NCBI GenBank assembly: GCA_937901485.1
Contig: CALGTT010000095.1
Coordinates: 1 to 6,874 of the forward strand
Direction of reading: 5' to 3'
From: an uncultured Ruminococcus sp.
Lineage (GTDB): Bacteria; Bacillota; Clostridia; Oscillospirales; Ruminococcaceae
DNA length: 6,874 nucleotides
The position numbers were made by a program, and so were the translations under genes. Of this stretch, positions 5,348 through 6,874 are shown piece after piece; position 1 is the first letter of the stretch; each line of letters opens with the position of its first letter. The notes beneath the pieces are model-generated. The model was not told the origin of the DNA, did no database searches, and saw only the letters and a list, made by a program, of their open reading frames with translations.

Positions 5348-6556
5348 ATGAGCCTCAACAACACCCCTGCCTCCGAACGCCTCCACATTGCCTTTTTCGG
5401 CAGGCGCAACGCCGGAAAATCCAGTGTTGTGAATGCCGTCACCGGACAGAACCTCGCCGTCGTTTCCGATGTCAAGGGTACGACCACCGACCCCGTTTAC
5501 AAGGCAATGGAGCTTTTGCCGCTGGGCGCGGTGATGATTATCGATACTGCCGGCATTGACGATGAGGGCGACCTCGGCGCAATGCGTGTGGAAAAGACGC
5601 TTGCAGTGCTTGCGAAAACCGATATTGCAGTGCTCGTCGTGGACGGTACTGTCGGAAAAACCGCGGAGGATAAAGCACTCATCTCCGAATTCCGGAAGCG
5701 GAAGATTCCCTATATTACGGCATACAACAAAGCAGACCTCTTTGATGCAGGCACACTTTCCTCCATTCATGAGATCCATGTGAGCGCGAAAACAGGGGAA
5801 GGCATCCATGCCCTCAAGGAGCTGATCGCAAAGCAGGTGCGCCCCGATGCACCGCAAAAGCCCCTGATCTCCGACCTCATCACGGTGGGGGATGTGCTCA
5901 TGCTCGTCATCCCCATCGACGAATCCGCGCCGAAGGGCAGGCTCATCCTGCCCCAGCAGCAGATCATCCGCGCGGCTCTTGAAGCGGGCGCAATGCCCAT
6001 CTGCTGCCGTGATACGGAAGTGACGCAGACGCTTGCAAAGCTTGCCCAGCCGCCGCGCATGGTCATCACCGACAGCCAGGCGTTCGGCAGGGTGTCAAAG
6101 CTCGTGCCCGACAGCATTCCGCTGACTTCGTTCTCCATCCTCTTTGCAAGGTACAAGGGCGATCTCGAAACGGTCGTGCGCGGTGCGGCGGCACTGGATT
6201 CCTTGAAAAATGGGGATAAAATACTCATCTCTGAGGGCTGTACCCATCACAGGCAGTGCAATGACATCGGCACGGTCAAGCTGCCGCATTGGGTGCAGGC
6301 ACATGCCGGATGTGAGTTGAAATTCCACTGGACATCCGGCACGGAATTCCCCCGTGATCTGTCCAGCTACGCGCTCGTCATTCACTGCGGCGCGTGTATG
6401 CTCCCCCCGAAGGAAGTACAGTTTCGTCAGGCATCCGCCGTGGAGCAGGGCGTTCCCATGACCAATTACGGCACGGCGATCGCGCACTGCCACGGCATTC
6501 TGAAACGCAGTCTGGAGCTGTTTCCGGAAATGACTGCGATTCTGGAAGAGAACTGA
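5348..6556 (+). CDS. hydF: [FeFe]-hydrogenase H-cluster maturation GTPase HydF (402 aa)
   Basis: HydF is the scaffold that receives products of HydG and HydE and transfers the finished 2Fe subcluster to apo-HydA. All GTPase motifs are present: P-loop GRRNAGKSS (18-26), the G2 threonines in GTTTDP (44-49), DTAG (66-69), NKAD (127-130) and SAK (146-148). The middle part is the dimerisation domain. The C-terminal cluster-binding motif CXH...HCXXC is intact at C298, H300, H346, C347 and C350. The frame is open to a GTG at 5339, but that codon lies inside the AAGGAG ribosome binding site (5334-5339). The ATG at 5348 is therefore the start, 12 bases after the GNAT stop. It is the last gene of the operon, with GC above 60% in places. 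Confidence 0.96.
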   Translation: MSLNNTPASERLHIAFFGRRNAGKSSVVNAVTGQNLAVVSDVKGTTTDPVYKAMELLPLGAVMIIDTAGIDDEGDLGAMRVEKTLAVLAKTDIAVLVVDGTVGKTAEDKALISEFRKRKIPYITAYNKADLFDAGTLSSIHEIHVSAKTGEGIHALKELIAKQVRPDAPQKPLISDLITVGDVLMLVIPIDESAPKGRLILPQQQIIRAALEAGAMPICCRDTEVTQTLAKLAQPPRMVITDSQAFGRVSKLVPDSIPLTSFSILFARYKGDLETVVRGAAALDSLKNGDKILISEGCTHHRQCNDIGTVKLPHWVQAHAGCELKFHWTSGTEFPRDLSSYALVIHCGACMLPPKEVQFRQASAVEQGVPMTNYGTAIAHCHGILKRSLELFPEMTAILEEN

Positions 6557-6562
6557 CTGCCG

Positions 6563-6593
6563 ACCGCCCCGAAGATGATCTCCGGGGCGGTTT
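6563..6593 (+). terminator. GC-rich hairpin terminator after hydF
   Basis: A 9-bp stem (ACCGCCCCG at 6563-6571 with CGGGGCGGT at 6583-6591) starts 7 bases after the hydF stop. The T tract is short (TTTCCTGTTT), so termination may be partial or helped by other factors. A new promoter starts about 40 bases later. Confidence 0.7.
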
Positions 6594-6631
6594 CCTGTTT
6601 GTATATTTTGTCACAATATTCAAAAAAGTCA

Positions 6632-6660
6632 TTGACAGCAGGAAAAATTTGTGCTATGAT
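6632..6660 (+). promoter_or_regulatory. Sigma-A promoter of the secreted-protein ORF
   Basis: TTGACA at 6632-6637 and TATGAT at 6655-6660 are spaced by 17 bp, with an extended -10 TG at 6652-6653. The predicted start is near 6667, giving a leader of about 62 nt before the ATG at 6729. Confidence 0.8.
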
Positions 6661-6676
6661 AATAAGTAAGAGGATG

Positions 6677-6701
6677 CGGCAGAAACTGCGTAACCCTGCC
6701 G
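6677..6701 (+). promoter_or_regulatory. Short hairpin in the 5' leader
   Basis: CGGCAG (6677-6682) pairs with CTGCCG (6696-6701) around a 13-nt loop. An alternative inner hairpin, GCAG/CTGC (6679-6682 with 6686-6689) around AAA, uses the same left arm. There is no T tract, so it is not a terminator. It could stabilise the transcript or be incidental. Confidence 0.35.
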
Positions 6702-6728
6702 TAAATTTAACGAAGAGGGGAAATTCCT

Positions 6729-6839
6729 ATGAAAAGAAAATGGATCACAAGGCTGCTTGCTTCCACGGCGATCATCGGAACAATGCTTGCCAACACAGCT
6801 GCGGGCATGATACCGGCAGCAGCTGCTCCCTTGCGCTGA
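6729..6839 (+). CDS. Signal-peptide ORF (36 aa), possibly a truncated secreted protein
   Basis: The peptide begins MKRKWITRLLASTAIIGTML and ends GMIPAAAAPLR before a TGA at 6837-6839. It has a basic n-region (KRK..R), a hydrophobic core and an alanine-rich stretch that would suit signal peptidase I, so it is a complete Sec signal peptide with almost no mature part. GAAGAGGGG at 6712-6720 and the strong promoter at 6632-6660 support real expression. Such a signal normally leads a long secreted or surface protein. Shifting one base near the CCC at 6828-6830 gives an open frame reading about CAEVRAGASPSGGA to the end of the window. The gene may therefore be frameshifted, by true mutation or sequencing error. 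Too little follows to name the product. Confidence 0.5.
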   Translation: MKRKWITRLLASTAIIGTMLANTAAGMIPAAAAPLR

Positions 6840-6844
6840 GGTCC

Positions 6845-6860
6845 GGGCTGGTGCCAGCCC
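6845..6860. repeat. Short inverted repeat after the signal-peptide stop
   Basis: GGGCTGG and CCAGCCC are separated by two bases and would form a 6-bp stem with a GTGC loop. It begins 6 bases after the TGA. It lacks a T tract, and the window ends 14 bases later, so its role cannot be judged. Confidence 0.35.
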
Positions 6861-6874
6861 TTCCGGTGGTGCAG

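Noticed and set aside
1..6874. tRNA or rRNA genes, CRISPR arrays, insertion sequences and attachment sites
   Set aside because: I saw no cloverleaf with a TTCGANNC arm, no spaced repeats, no transposase motifs and no paired terminal repeats.

Overview
The window most resembles a Clostridia-class Bacillota genome, probably Ruminococcus-like. The reasons are strong AAGGAG-type ribosome binding sites, sigma-A promoters with 17-bp spacers, intrinsic terminators, and a complete [FeFe]-hydrogenase maturation gene set typical of H2-producing gut or rumen anaerobes. All genes recognised here lie on the + strand. The species assignment is inference.

Layout: (1) 1-552 is the 3' end of a THUMP-type RNA methyltransferase gene, closed by a clear terminator. 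(2) 603-1452 has a consensus promoter, a 77-residue membrane protein with a split zinc ribbon, and a very AT-rich flavodoxin-domain gene. (3) 1470-1663 has a promoter followed by a roughly 150-nt structured leader that ends in a strong intrinsic terminator directly before the ribosome binding site of the next gene. This looks like a riboswitch or attenuator that I cannot assign to a known class. (4) 1664-6556 is a tight six-gene operon: TM1266-family protein, hydE, hydG, a TIGR04076-like cysteine-rich protein, a GNAT acetyltransferase and hydF. A GC-rich hairpin follows it. (5) 6632-6874 has a new promoter, a short leader with a hairpin, and a signal-peptide ORF that stops after 36 codons at the edge of the window.

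How the genes work together: HydG makes the Fe(CO)2(CN)-cysteine synthon from tyrosine. HydE processes this organometallic precursor. HydF is the GTPase scaffold on which the 2Fe subcluster of the H-cluster is completed and handed to apo-HydA. No hydA gene lies in the window, so the target hydrogenase must be encoded elsewhere. The TIGR04076-like and GNAT genes sit inside the operon without an established role in maturation.

The most interesting points are the attenuator-like leader, in which one AGGC strand can pair with either copy of a direct repeat, and an abrupt change in codon usage inside hydG near position 3456. That change suggests either a recombination mosaic or an assembly chimera.
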